From: Rossellomorea aquimaris
GTDB lineage: Bacteria > Bacillota > Bacilli > Bacillales > Bacillaceae_B
DNA length: 64,000 nucleotides
NCBI RefSeq assembly: GCF_020172085.1
Contig: NZ_JAIVAT010000003.1
Coordinates: forward strand, 558,001 to 622,000
Direction: 5' to 3'
Position numbers and translations under genes: made by a program
The notes under the pieces: model-generated
Told to the model about the DNA's origin: nothing
What the model saw: only the letters and a program-made list of their open reading frames with translations
Databases searched by the model: none
Shown here: positions 39,337 to 48,029 of the stretch, piece by piece
Layout of the letters: every line of letters begins with the position of its first letter
Numbering within the stretch: position 1 is the first letter of the stretch

Positions 39337-39963
39337 ATCGAACTTAATAAGCGTCAAGAACATATTTTACAAATAGTGAAAGACAATGGGCCTATCACTG
39401 GTGAACAAATAGCAGATCAATTAAACTTAACAAGAGCGACTCTCAGGCCAGACCTGGCCATTTTGACCATGGCAGGATACTTGGATGCGCGTCCGAGGGT
39501 GGGATATTTCTATACTGGTAAAACGGGAACCCAGCTGCTGACGGAAAACCTAAACAAAATATACGTGAAGGATTATCAATCGATTCCCGTCGTGGTAAAT
39601 GAAAATGTTTCCGTGTATGATGCGATCGTGACCATGTTTCTGGAAGATGTGGGTACGTTGTTTGTTGTGGATGCCAATACATACTTAGTGGGAGTCCTGT
39701 CCCGTAAGGATCTTCTAAGAGCAAGTATTGGAAAGCAGGAACTTAGCACTCTGCCGGTGAATATCATTATGACGAGAATGCCTAATATCACAGTGTGTGA
39801 AAAAGATGACCAGCTGATCGGAGTGGCGAAAGATTTGATTCATAAACAAATTGACTCTGTCCCGGTCGTAAAGAAAACGGAAAATGGTGATTTAGAAGTC
39901 ATTGGAAGAATTACAAAGACCAATATTACAAAAGCCTTTGTAGCGTTGGCGGATGAATATTAG
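39337..39963 (+). CDS. ccpN: Transcriptional repressor CcpN
   Basis: A repressor of gluconeogenic genes (gapB, pckA in B. subtilis): an N-terminal helix-turn-helix (IELNKRQEHILQIVKDNGPI.. TRATLRPDLAILTMAGYLDARPRVGYFY) and two CBS domains (about 75-205, with GTLFVVDANTYLVGVLSRKDLLR). No ATG, GTG or TTG is in frame between the upstream stop (39328) and residue Val at 39376, inside the HTH. The ATC at 39337 has GGTGGTGA 6 nt upstream and gives 208 aa, near the B. subtilis length. Alternatively, deleting one T at 39332-39333 would restore GTGAGTACAATCGAA (MSTIE), the remembered B. subtilis start. Start uncertain; gene certain. Confidence 0.85.
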   Translation: MELNKRQEHILQIVKDNGPITGEQIADQLNLTRATLRPDLAILTMAGYLDARPRVGYFYTGKTGTQLLTENLNKIYVKDYQSIPVVVNENVSVYDAIVTMFLEDVGTLFVVDANTYLVGVLSRKDLLRASIGKQELSTLPVNIIMTRMPNITVCEKDDQLIGVAKDLIHKQIDSVPVVKKTENGDLEVIGRITKTNITKAFVALADEY

Positions 39964-39979
39964 AAGGTGGTGAACGATC

Positions 39980-40789
39980 GTGAAAGAACCGATCATCTAT
40001 GTTGTATCCGACTCGGTGGGAGAAACTGCCGAATTAGTCACAAAAGCAGCGATAAGCCAATTCAATGGTTCCAATACGGTCATCAAGCGCTTTCCGTATG
40101 TAGAAGACCTGGAACATATTGATGAAGTGATTTCCCTGGCGAAACTGAACCAGGGATTGATTGTCTATACCCTTGTCAAGCCGGATATGCGTGCGTACAT
40201 TAAAGAACAATCTGAAAAGGAAGAGCTGTATGCATTTGATATCATTGGTCCGTTAATGGACAAATATCAATCTTCCTATCAAAAGGAACCATTATTTGAA
40301 CCAGGGACGGTCAGGAAGCTTGATGATGATTACTTTAAGAAGGTGGAAGCCATCGAATTCGCCGTCAAGTACGACGATGGGCGTGATCCCCGTGGGATTC
40401 TGAGAGCGGACATCGTACTTGTGGGAGTGTCAAGGACTTCGAAGACGCCTCTGTCACAATACCTTGCATTGAAGAGGATCAAAGTGGCGAATGTTCCGCT
40501 AGTACCGGAAGTCGATCCTCCGGAGGAGTTATTTATGGTCTCGCCGAAGAAATGCTTCGGTCTCAAGATCAGTCCTGAGAAATTGAATACCATTCGCCGA
40601 GAAAGACTGAAATCTCTTGGATTGAATGATCAGGCAAGCTACGCGAATATTAAGCGAATCGAAAATGAGCTTGAATATTTTGAGAAAATTGCAGATCGAA
40701 TCGGATGTCATGTCATCGACGTAACGAATAAAGCAGTTGAAGAAACAGCCAATGTCATCACGAATATCTATCACAATACAAACGATTAA
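39980..40789 (+). CDS. ppsR: Pyruvate, phosphate dikinase/PEP synthase regulatory protein
   Basis: A 269-aa DUF299 family bifunctional ADP-dependent kinase and Pi-dependent pyrophosphorylase that switches pyruvate phosphate dikinase or PEP synthase off and on (B. subtilis yqfL). Signatures: [15 protein letters not shown] at the N-terminus, the P-loop-like [17 protein letters not shown] and [14 protein letters not shown]. The start is GTG at 39980 with AAGGTGGTG upstream. Coupling with ccpN is conserved and links it to the glycolysis/gluconeogenesis switch. Its target enzyme gene is not in this window. Confidence 0.94.
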   Translation: MKEPIIYVVSDSVGETAELVTKAAISQFNGSNTVIKRFPYVEDLEHIDEVISLAKLNQGLIVYTLVKPDMRAYIKEQSEKEELYAFDIIGPLMDKYQSSYQKEPLFEPGTVRKLDDDYFKKVEAIEFAVKYDDGRDPRGILRADIVLVGVSRTSKTPLSQYLALKRIKVANVPLVPEVDPPEELFMVSPKKCFGLKISPEKLNTIRRERLKSLGLNDQASYANIKRIENELEYFEKIADRIGCHVIDVTNKAVEETANVITNIYHNTND

Positions 40790-40814
40790 TGAGTTGGCAT
40801 TGTATCGTAAACAG

Positions 40815-40857
40815 AAAAAAGATGGTTCCTGCACGCAAATGGGGAATCATCTTTTTT
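40815..40857 (+). terminator. Terminator after ppsR
   Basis: AAAAAAGATGGTTCC pairs with GGGAATCATCTTTTTT (one G-U pair) across a 12-nt loop. Confidence 0.9.
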
Positions 40858-40908
40858 AATGAATGAAAGTACAACTCCAAAAACCTCAAAAGAATTGAGT
40901 TTTTATAG

Positions 40909-40937
40909 TGGTCAAACTTGTCCGATTATACTATAAT
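40909..40937 (+). promoter_or_regulatory. Candidate promoter of yqxD-dnaG-sigA
   Basis: TGGTCA (40909-40914), a 17-nt spacer and TATAAT (40932-40937), about 165 nt before yqxD. The gap 40790-41104 holds this, the ppsR terminator and a short palindrome GTTTAGACTAAAC near 40971; nothing else was recognised. Confidence 0.5.
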
Positions 40938-41104
40938 AAAAAATTGTGATAAAAATATTTAAAATAGGTTTAGACTAAACTCTTAAGGAATAAACTAATT
41001 ATTGTGATATGTCAAGTCTCGTCTGAATTATCATTCGACAATTTTAATCAAATCTCTAGGAAAGTTCCTAAAGAGAGAAGGAAAATACGGAGTGATGTAG
41101 AATA

Positions 41105-41575
41105 ATTAGTAATAGCGAACATACCCCTGCCGTTTATGTTGATGCAGATGCATGCCCGGTAAAACAGGAAATCATAAAAATATCAAGTGGATATGGATTC
41201 AGAGTCATTTTTGTTGCTTCCCACGCACACAGAAAGAACACACCAGATCAAGGTGAATGGGTATATGTGGATAGTTCGAAAGAAGCGGCCGATTTGTACA
41301 TCATGAATCATGTAAAGGAAATGGATGTTCTGGTAACCCAGGACATTGGTCTTGCCAGTCTTGTCTTACCGAAAAAAGTTTATGCCATCTCTCCCAGGGG
41401 AAAAGCCTACAGGGAAGAGAGTATTGTGACGGCTCTTGATTATCGGTATGTTGCTGCAAAAGAACGCAGAAAAGGCAACTATGGTAAAGGTCCCAAGCCT
41501 TTTACAAATGAAGACAGAGAAACATTCTGTATCTCCTTTGATAAAATCTTGTCGGGAATTGCAGGAAAATCGTAA
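41105..41575 (+). CDS. yqxD: UPF0178 family protein YqxD
   Basis: A protein of about 156 aa of the UPF0178/YaiI-YqxD family (NYN/PIN-like fold): AVYVDADACPVKQEI near the N-terminus, VTQDIGLASLVL and the C-terminal RRKGNYGKGPKPF, all family hallmarks. Every conserved block is in one frame, but no ATG, GTG or TTG occurs in frame before the DADACPVK motif; the first is GTG at 41267, which would delete the first third. The ATT at 41105 (or ATA at 41102) has GGAGTGAT 5-8 nt upstream. An AUU start or a small indel are the two explanations. It is the first gene of the dnaG-sigA operon, as in B. subtilis. Confidence 0.82.
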   Translation: MSNSEHTPAVYVDADACPVKQEIIKISSGYGFRVIFVASHAHRKNTPDQGEWVYVDSSKEAADLYIMNHVKEMDVLVTQDIGLASLVLPKKVYAISPRGKAYREESIVTALDYRYVAAKERRKGNYGKGPKPFTNEDRETFCISFDKILSGIAGKS

Positions 41576-41621
41576 TCAATACAGAATGGATTAAGAGGGT
41601 TAATAAAACAGGTGATAAAGT

Positions 41622-43433
41622 ATGTCTGAAAGAATCCCTGAAGATAAGTTAAATAAAATTTTATCGTCAACTGATATTGTGGATGTTGTCAGTGACTATG
41701 TTCAATTGAAAAAGCAGGGCCGAAATTATTTTGGTTTATGTCCGTTTCATGGAGAGAATACTCCATCTTTTTCTGTTTCTCCCGACAAACAGATCTTTCA
41801 CTGCTTTGGATGTGGAGCAGGAGGAAATGCGTTTACGTTTCTCATGGACGTCGATGGTCTCAGCTTCCAAGAAGCGGCCCAAAAGCTTGGATCAAAAGTA
41901 GGCGAAGAGATTTCGATTCAAGCCCCATCAGCAGATCACTCTCATCCTCCTCAGGAAGATGAGAAGCAAATGATGGAAGCTCATGGATTATTAAGTAAAT
42001 TTTACCATCATCTTCTTCTAAATACAAAGGAAGGCCAGGAAGCACTGGAATATTTATTGGCAAGAGGATTTACTACGGAAAGCATCACGAAATTCCAAAT
42101 TGGATGGTCCCTCCCTAGTTGGGATTTTACGGTTAAGTTTTTAGAGAAGCGGGGCTACTCCCTTGAGCTGATGGAAGCGGCCGGCTTACTTGTAAGAAGG
42201 GAAAGGGACGATTCCTTCCTCGATCGTTTCAGGGGAAGAATCATGTTTCCTATCGTCGATTCGAAAGGCAATACCGTTGCTTTTTCCGGGAGGACCATTT
42301 CCGCGGATGACGAACCAAAATACTTAAACAGTCCTGAAACAAAGATATTTAATAAAAGCAGCATCCTTTATCATTATCACGGTTCCAGGTCCATGATCAG
42401 AAGAAAACAGCAGGCGATATTATTTGAAGGATTCGCTGACGTGATTTCAGCAAGCGAAGCCGGGGTGGAAAACGGAGTAGCCACTATGGGTACCTCCTTG
42501 ACGGAACAGCAAATCGGACTGTTAAAACGGCTGACGGATTCCATCGTCATTTGCTATGATGGTGACTCTGCCGGAGTCGAAGCCGCGTTCAGGGCCGGGA
42601 AGCTTCTTCACAAGCATCAGCTGGACATCCGCGTGGCCACAATACCCGAGCAGCTAGACCCTGATGACTACATCTCAAAATATGGTTCAGCCAAATTTCA
42701 ACAGGATGTAATAGGGGCAAGCTTGACGTTCATGGCATTTAAGCTCCGGTACTATAAGCTAAATAAAAACCTAAATGATGAAGGAGATCGGCTTAAGTAT
42801 ATAGAAGACATACTTAAGGAAATTACCCAATTAAGTAAAGCGGTTGAAAAGGATTATTATTTAAGGTATTTAGCCGATGAGTTCGACATATCCTTAGAGG
42901 CTCTTCAACAACAGCTATCAGAATTTCAGGGGACGGAAACACGCGTGTCTAACCCCCCTAAACAGGTCGGTATGCAAGGGGATTTCAAACCGAAAACACA
43001 GTCTAAATTGCTGCCAGCCTACCAAACCGCTGAACGAAGGTTGATTGCCTACATGTTGAAGGATCCGAACATTGCTTACAAGGTCCAGGAGTGGCTTGCA
43101 GGTACGAACCTAAATATTGATGAGCACCAGGCTATTATTACTTATTTATTGGGATATTATGAAGAAGGTCTGCCTCCAAGTGCCAGTGCGTTTATCGGGT
43201 ATCTGCCTGATGAACGGCTCAGAAGGATCGTGACGGATATCGAAATGATGTCCATTAGCGAAGAAAGTACGGATCAGGAATTAGCGGATTATGTAAATCA
43301 GGTGTTAAAACATCAAAAGATGTTGAGAATAAAGGAAAAAGAATTGGAAAGAAAAGAAGCAGAAAGATTAAAGGATTACAGGCAAGAAGCACAAATAGCG
43401 ATGGAAATCTTACAGCTACGTAAGTCTCTATAA
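41622..43433 (+). CDS. dnaG: DNA primase
   Basis: A 603-aa primase making RNA primers at the replication fork. The N-terminal CHC2 zinc domain has CPFHGENTPSF..HCFGCGAGGN (about residues 40-66), the catalytic Toprim core has ILFEGFADVIS and VICYDGDSAG (about 250-340), and the C-terminal part binds DnaB helicase. AGGTGAT precedes the ATG. It lies in the macromolecular synthesis operon between yqxD and sigA. Confidence 0.97.
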   Translation: MSERIPEDKLNKILSSTDIVDVVSDYVQLKKQGRNYFGLCPFHGENTPSFSVSPDKQIFHCFGCGAGGNAFTFLMDVDGLSFQEAAQKLGSKVGEEISIQAPSADHSHPPQEDEKQMMEAHGLLSKFYHHLLLNTKEGQEALEYLLARGFTTESITKFQIGWSLPSWDFTVKFLEKRGYSLELMEAAGLLVRRERDDSFLDRFRGRIMFPIVDSKGNTVAFSGRTISADDEPKYLNSPETKIFNKSSILYHYHGSRSMIRRKQQAILFEGFADVISASEAGVENGVATMGTSLTEQQIGLLKRLTDSIVICYDGDSAGVEAAFRAGKLLHKHQLDIRVATIPEQLDPDDYISKYGSAKFQQDVIGASLTFMAFKLRYYKLNKNLNDEGDRLKYIEDILKEITQLSKAVEKDYYLRYLADEFDISLEALQQQLSEFQGTETRVSNPPKQVGMQGDFKPKTQSKLLPAYQTAERRLIAYMLKDPNIAYKVQEWLAGTNLNIDEHQAIITYLLGYYEEGLPPSASAFIGYLPDERLRRIVTDIEMMSISEESTDQELADYVNQVLKHQKMLRIKEKELERKEAERLKDYRQEAQIAMEILQLRKSL

Positions 43434-43466
43434 AGTGTTATAAGGAAGTTGGAAGGAGGGGAACAA

Positions 43467-44597
43467 ATGGCTGAAAAGTCAGCGCGTTCCAAGCAAATAG
43501 CGTCAGAATTAACAGTTGATCAGGTGAAAGAATTTTTAGTTAACCAAGGTAAGAAAAGAGGAGTCCTCACTTACGAAGATATTGCCGATAAATTATCAGG
43601 GTTCGAATTGGACTCGGATCAAATGGATGAGTTCTACGAACACTTAGGTGAACAAGGTGTAGAAATCGTGAATGAAAACGACGAAGATGATGATCCGGGT
43701 GCCACGGAGTTAGAGAAAGAAGAGGAAGAAGAGTTTAATCTTAATGATCTCAGCGTTCCTCCCGGCGTTAAAATAAATGATCCGGTCCGTATGTACCTGA
43801 AAGAAATCGGGAGAGTCGATTTATTATCCGCAGAGGAAGAAATCAATCTTGCCAAAAGAATTGAAGATGGTGATGAGGAAGCAAAACGACGTCTTGCCGA
43901 AGCGAATCTGCGTCTGGTAGTCAGTATCGCAAAACGCTATGTTGGGCGAGGTATGCTGTTTTTAGATCTTATCCAAGAAGGAAATATGGGTCTCATCAAA
44001 GCAGTGGAGAAATTTGATTACCGTAAAGGGTACAAATTTAGTACGTATGCTACATGGTGGATTCGTCAAGCTATTACCCGTGCGATTGCTGATCAGGCAA
44101 GAACGATCCGTATTCCGGTTCATATGGTTGAAACCATCAATAAACTGATTCGGGTACAAAGACAATTACTTCAGGATCTGGGGCGTGAACCAGCACCGGA
44201 GGAAATTGCTGAAGAAATGGACCTGACACCTGAAAAAGTCCGTGAAATACTTAAGATTGCTCAGGAACCTGTTTCCCTTGAGACTCCAATTGGAGAAGAA
44301 GATGACTCTCACCTTGGAGACTTCATTGAGGATGCAGAAGCTCAATCCCCTTCAGAACATGCTGCTTATGAACTCTTGAAAGAACAGCTTGAAGATGTCC
44401 TGGACACTCTTACAGACCGTGAAGAGAATGTGCTCAGGTTGCGCTTTGGACTCGATGACGGTAGAACCCGTACACTTGAAGAAGTAGGTAAGGTGTTTGG
44501 TGTTACCCGCGAACGTATCCGTCAAATCGAAGCGAAAGCCTTGAGGAAGTTGCGTCATCCGAGCAGAAGCAAGCGATTGAAAGACTTTTTAGAATAG
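43467..44597 (+). CDS. sigA: RNA polymerase sigma factor SigA (RpoD)
   Basis: The 376-aa primary housekeeping sigma factor. Region 1.1 is at the N-terminus with an acidic stretch ([19 protein letters not shown]), region 1.2 ([11 protein letters not shown]), regions 2.1-2.4 ([19 protein letters not shown].., [18 protein letters not shown]), region 3 and region 4.2 ([22 protein letters not shown]). The ATG at 43467 is preceded by GGAAGGAGGGG. Recognition of TTGACA/TATAAT promoters by this protein agrees with promoter sequences seen in the window. Confidence 0.99.
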   Translation: MAEKSARSKQIASELTVDQVKEFLVNQGKKRGVLTYEDIADKLSGFELDSDQMDEFYEHLGEQGVEIVNENDEDDDPGATELEKEEEEEFNLNDLSVPPGVKINDPVRMYLKEIGRVDLLSAEEEINLAKRIEDGDEEAKRRLAEANLRLVVSIAKRYVGRGMLFLDLIQEGNMGLIKAVEKFDYRKGYKFSTYATWWIRQAITRAIADQARTIRIPVHMVETINKLIRVQRQLLQDLGREPAPEEIAEEMDLTPEKVREILKIAQEPVSLETPIGEEDDSHLGDFIEDAEAQSPSEHAAYELLKEQLEDVLDTLTDREENVLRLRFGLDDGRTRTLEEVGKVFGVTRERIRQIEAKALRKLRHPSRSKRLKDFLE

Positions 44598-44608
44598 AAT
44601 TTCCTTTT

Positions 44609-44642
44609 ACTGCCTCTATAGTGAATAGGGGTAGTTTTTTTT
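44609..44642 (+). terminator. Terminator after sigA
   Basis: ACTGCCTCTA (44609-44618) pairs with TAGGGGTAGT (44626-44635), followed by a run of eight T. Confidence 0.9.
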
Positions 44643-44716
44643 GTGCGATTTAAAGGGATTTTACAAGCATTTGCCGAATACAGCTATAGGATTGAACTAC
44701 AAAAGGTGTGACAAAT

Positions 44717-45256
44717 GTGAAAGAAATAAAGAATTCGAAGACAGAAATGATCATCAGGGAAATTCAATTCTGGAAGCAAACCAAACTGCTCCCGGAACAG
44801 TATTGTGACTATCTTCTTGCATTATATACAGGTGGAACAGAGATTGATGAAAAAAAGCCGGTAATTTCCCGTAGAAAAAATATGTTTAAGGACTTATTGA
44901 TATCAATTTGTGCGTTAGTAATTTCATTATTTGTCATTTATTTTACTGAATTGTCAATCGTTTTGCAAACAGCGATTTTGACAGGTTTTGTCGGATTATT
45001 AATCGGAGTAGGAATTTATTATACTAAGAAACAATTATCTCCTATGCTTCTTTACACTGTTGCCGGCTGCATCTTTTTGCTGGCATCTGTAGATATATCG
45101 GGTATGGTATTTAATGGGAGCTCTTTGGCATTATACTTTACCTTGTTTCTAAACTGTTTTATCTGGGTCGGAGCAGGGTTGAAGTGGAAATTGAACTATT
45201 TTTCCATAGCAGGATCCATAGGAGCCATGTTTGTTTTTATTTATATATTACTATAA
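44717..45256 (+). CDS. Membrane protein of unknown function
   Basis: A 179-aa protein with a soluble N-terminus of about 55 residues (IREIQFWKQTKLLPEQYCDYLLALYTGG) followed by five to six membrane helices arranged in tight pairs and almost no loops. The N-terminal block resembles the short helical modules at the start of some DUF2157-like membrane proteins, but I do not recognise the family with confidence. The start is GTG at 44717 with AAGGTG 8 nt upstream; the GTG at 44708 overlaps that site. It stands alone between sigA and an acyl-CoA dehydrogenase gene. Confidence 0.8.
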   Translation: MKEIKNSKTEMIIREIQFWKQTKLLPEQYCDYLLALYTGGTEIDEKKPVISRRKNMFKDLLISICALVISLFVIYFTELSIVLQTAILTGFVGLLIGVGIYYTKKQLSPMLLYTVAGCIFLLASVDISGMVFNGSSLALYFTLFLNCFIWVGAGLKWKLNYFSIAGSIGAMFVFIYILL

Positions 45257-45284
45257 CTTCTGAAAATTAAAAAGTTTTTTAAAG

Positions 45285-45314
45285 TTGAGAAAATTCACTA
45301 TTCCCTTTTATAAT
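45285..45314 (+). promoter_or_regulatory. SigA-type promoter of the acyl-CoA dehydrogenase gene
   Basis: TTGAGA (45285-45290), an 18-nt spacer and a perfect TATAAT (45309-45314), about 105 nt before the start codon. Confidence 0.75.
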
Positions 45315-45424
45315 AGGAATGAGAGCGTATTCATAGAAATGTATGGCTATGCTTGGAAGCGCTATTATTCAATCGAAGAAGTCTAGGGCTTTCAGTCATC
45401 AAAGTTAGACAAGGGGGATAAAGG

Positions 45425-46567
45425 ATGAATTTCGACTTAACACAAGAGCAGGCAATGATTAAAAAGACTATCAGGGAATTCGCTGAAGAAGAAGTGGCAC
45501 CTGGTGCATTGGACCGGGACCGTACAAAGGAATTCCCTAAAGAAATTTTCAAAAAACTTTCAGACCTGGGAATGATGGGACTTCCCTTTCCGGAGGAATA
45601 TGGTGGAGCAGGTGCAGATACGGTAAGTTTCGCCATCGTAACGGAAGAGCTTAGCCGAGCATGCGCTTCTACGGGGATCACGTACTCTGCCCATATATCA
45701 CTCGGGGGAGCCCCAATTAATTTATTTGGCACACACGAGCAGAAAAGGGATTATCTGACACCGATATGTACTGGGGAATCATTTGGTGCATTCGGTCTGA
45801 CTGAACCCAATGCCGGGTCAGATGCAGGCGGAACTCAGACCACTGCTGAAGATAAAGGGGATCATTGGGTTATAAATGGTAATAAATGCTATATTACCAA
45901 TGCAAGTTATGCGAATCATCTCGCGTTAACGGCGATTACTGGCAGAAATAACGGAAATAAAGAGATCAGTGCCATCATCGTACCTACGAAAGCAAATGGA
46001 TTTAAGGTCATTGATAATTATGAAAAAATGGGACTTCATTCTTCCAATACAACAGAGCTTGTGCTTGAAGACGTAGAAGTGCCGAAAGAAAATCTATTAG
46101 GGAAACAAGGGGAAGGCTTCAAGCAGTTCCTTGTTACCCTGGATGGGGGCAGGATCGGCATTGGGGCGATGGCTGTCGGTGTCGCTCAGGCTGCATTTGA
46201 CAAGGCACTCCAATACTCTAAGGAAAGAAAACAATTCGGTAAAACGTTATCACAATTCCAAGTCACACAATTTAAACTTGCTGACATGGCTATGAAGATT
46301 GAGCTTGCCAGGAATATGGTGCATAAAGCAGCCTGGCTGAAAGATCAGGGAAGACCGTTTTCTAAAGAGGCCTCCATGTGTAAGTTATACGCTTCTGAAA
46401 TCAGTATGGAAGTGGCAGACGAAGCCATTCAAATTCATGGCGGATACGGTTATATGAAAGAATACCATGTGGAGCGTTACCTACGTGATGCGAAGCTTCT
46501 TGAGATCGGAGAAGGGACATCAGAGGTTCAGAGGATGGTCATTTCAAGGTTGATCGGGTGTCAATAG
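45425..46567 (+). CDS. Acyl-CoA dehydrogenase (short-chain type)
   Basis: A 380-aa FAD enzyme oxidising acyl-CoA to 2-enoyl-CoA. It has an N-terminal helical domain, a middle beta domain with the FAD/substrate motif AFGLTEPNAGSDAGG, and a C-terminal helical domain with ERKQFGKTLSQFQ and RDAKLLEIGEGTSEVQRMV. The catalytic base is Glu363 in the GEGTSE motif, the position used by short- and medium-chain dehydrogenases. Candidate substrates are butyryl- or branched short-chain CoAs; the exact one cannot be told. The partner ETF and thiolase genes are not nearby. It is an addition relative to the B. subtilis gene order. Confidence 0.93.
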   Translation: MNFDLTQEQAMIKKTIREFAEEEVAPGALDRDRTKEFPKEIFKKLSDLGMMGLPFPEEYGGAGADTVSFAIVTEELSRACASTGITYSAHISLGGAPINLFGTHEQKRDYLTPICTGESFGAFGLTEPNAGSDAGGTQTTAEDKGDHWVINGNKCYITNASYANHLALTAITGRNNGNKEISAIIVPTKANGFKVIDNYEKMGLHSSNTTELVLEDVEVPKENLLGKQGEGFKQFLVTLDGGRIGIGAMAVGVAQAAFDKALQYSKERKQFGKTLSQFQVTQFKLADMAMKIELARNMVHKAAWLKDQGRPFSKEASMCKLYASEISMEVADEAIQIHGGYGYMKEYHVERYLRDAKLLEIGEGTSEVQRMVISRLIGCQ

Positions 46568-46591
46568 GGGTATTCCTATATGGGTAATGGA

Positions 46592-46640
46592 AGGAGCTCT
46601 ATTGGTCCCCTGAAGGCTGATAGAGCTCCTATCTCTATCC
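46592..46640 (+). terminator. Terminator after the acyl-CoA dehydrogenase gene
   Basis: AGGAGCTCTAT (46592-46602) pairs with ATAGAGCTCCT (46620-46630); the tail is only moderately T-rich (ATCTCTATCCTTTTT). Confidence 0.75.
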
Positions 46641-46748
46641 TTTTTCAAGGTGTGCAAGTAAGAATGTCGATCCCCGTTGCAGGAAAATAACAGGAAATGT
46701 GTCTAATTTGTGAGAAAGATGGAAAAGTTAATTGATAGTACTTTTACT

Positions 46749-46777
46749 TTGTCAGTTTTTGCAGTAAAATATAAAGT
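46749..46777 (+). promoter_or_regulatory. Candidate promoter of cccA
   Basis: TTGTCA (46749-46754), a 17-nt spacer and TAAAGT (46772-46777), about 50 nt before the gene. Confidence 0.6.
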
Positions 46778-46827
46778 GTTGAAATGAGCACTATTTTTTG
46801 GATGTGTACATAAGGGAGGTTAAAATC

Positions 46828-47202
46828 ATGAATCGTAATCCAATCATTCCATTCGTACTTATTATGGCTCTTGGGATTGGTCTTGTTTTCTTCTTATCGA
46901 TTGAAGGCCTTAATAATGCCGATGAAAAAGCGAAGGAAGAAAAGCATGGCGAAATGGCTGGTGAAGAAGGCGAAAAGCCTTCAAGCGGGGAGTTCGATCC
47001 TGAAGCGAAGTACAAGGAGTCTTGTGTATCTTGTCACGGTGGTAACTATGAAGGTGGTGCCGGTCCTGCTCTTAAAGGAACGAAGCTATCGAAAGATGAG
47101 ATCAAAGATAGAATCAAAAATGGTGGTGGCATCATGCCGGCTGGTCTTGTAGCAGATGAAAATCTTGATGCAATGGCAGACTGGATCAAATCACTTAAAT
47201 AA
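46828..47202 (+). CDS. cccA: Cytochrome c-550 (membrane-anchored)
   Basis: A 124-aa c-type cytochrome of the respiratory chain: an N-terminal membrane anchor (about residues 5-25), an acidic linker and a heme domain with CVSCHGG (Cys66, Cys69, axial His70) and the second axial ligand Met103 in GGIMPAGL. The ATG at 46828 is preceded by AAGGGAGGT; the frame from 46798 includes that site. Position after sigA matches B. subtilis cccA. Confidence 0.95.
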   Translation: MNRNPIIPFVLIMALGIGLVFFLSIEGLNNADEKAKEEKHGEMAGEEGEKPSSGEFDPEAKYKESCVSCHGGNYEGGAGPALKGTKLSKDEIKDRIKNGGGIMPAGLVADENLDAMADWIKSLK

Positions 47203-47214
47203 TGAATGATTGAA

Positions 47215-47249
47215 AAAGGTTCTTTGTCTTTAGACAAAGGGCTTTTTTT
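47215..47249 (+). terminator. Terminator after cccA
   Basis: CTTTGTCT (47222-47229) pairs with AGACAAAG (47232-47239), extended outward by AAGG.. / ..GCTT pairing, and followed by TTTTTTT. Confidence 0.85.
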
Positions 47250-47318
47250 ATAGGGGAAAGTTGGTTAGAATGAGTACCATACTATGAATCCAATAAATGA
47301 GTAAAGGTGACACATGAA

Positions 47319-48029
47319 ATGAATATTCAACAATTATCAAAACGACTTGAAGCAGTGGTCTCATACATACCAAAACAATCTCGAATTGCGGACATCGGGT
47401 CAGATCATGCTTATCTTCCATGTTATGCAGTGAACAAAGGCATTGCTTCTTCAGCCGTCGCTGGTGAAGTGGTGAAAGGTCCTTACCTTTCTGCAAAAAA
47501 ACAAGTAGAAGAGGCTGAATTGACAAAGGAAGTAGAAGTGAGATTAGGAAACGGGTTGGAAGTCATTACCCCGGGGGAAGTGGATTGCATCACGATTGCC
47601 GGAATGGGAGGAACATTGATTGCTTCAATTCTTGAGGAAGGAAAGCACAAACTGACGAATGAACCACGTTTGATCCTCCAGCCCAATGTGAGTGCGAAAT
47701 CCATTCGGACCTGGTTGATGGATAATGAATGGGATTTGATTGCAGAGGAAATCCTTGAAGAAGATGATAAGCTCTATGAAATTTTAGTTGCGGAAAAAGG
47801 CGATCCAAGGAATCATTATTCCAGGGAAGTTGAAAAAGAGCTATTGCTTGGTCCATTTTTAATGATTGAAAAGAATCCGGTTTTTCTTAAGAAGTGGAAT
47901 CAGGAACTTCGTCAATGGAAGAATATATTGAATAATATGGAGAAGGCAGAAAAAACCGAAGCTCTAGAAGACCGAAAAAGTGAACTCATCGGGAAGATCA
48001 AAATGGTCGAGGAGGTCATCCATTCATGA
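47319..48029 (+). CDS. trmK: tRNA (adenine22-N1)-methyltransferase TrmK
   Basis: A 236-aa SAM-dependent enzyme methylating A22 in tRNA (B. subtilis yqfN). A Rossmann-type N-terminal domain has IADIGSDHAYLPCYAV (SAM motif), DCITIAGMGGTLI and RLILQPNV, followed by a C-terminal coiled coil (LKKWNQELRQWKNILNNMEKAEK). The ATG at 47319 has AAGGTGA 8 nt upstream. It overlaps yqfO by 4 nt (ATGA), a conserved pair. Confidence 0.95.
   Translation: MNIQQLSKRLEAVVSYIPKQSRIADIGSDHAYLPCYAVNKGIASSAVAGEVVKGPYLSAKKQVEEAELTKEVEVRLGNGLEVITPGEVDCITIAGMGGTLIASILEEGKHKLTNEPRLILQPNVSAKSIRTWLMDNEWDLIAEEILEEDDKLYEILVAEKGDPRNHYSREVEKELLLGPFLMIEKNPVFLKKWNQELRQWKNILNNMEKAEKTEALEDRKSELIGKIKMVEEVIHS

Noticed and set aside
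41267-41575. YqxD starting at GTG 41267
   Set aside because: It would drop the conserved VDADACPVK region, and no ribosome binding site precedes it.
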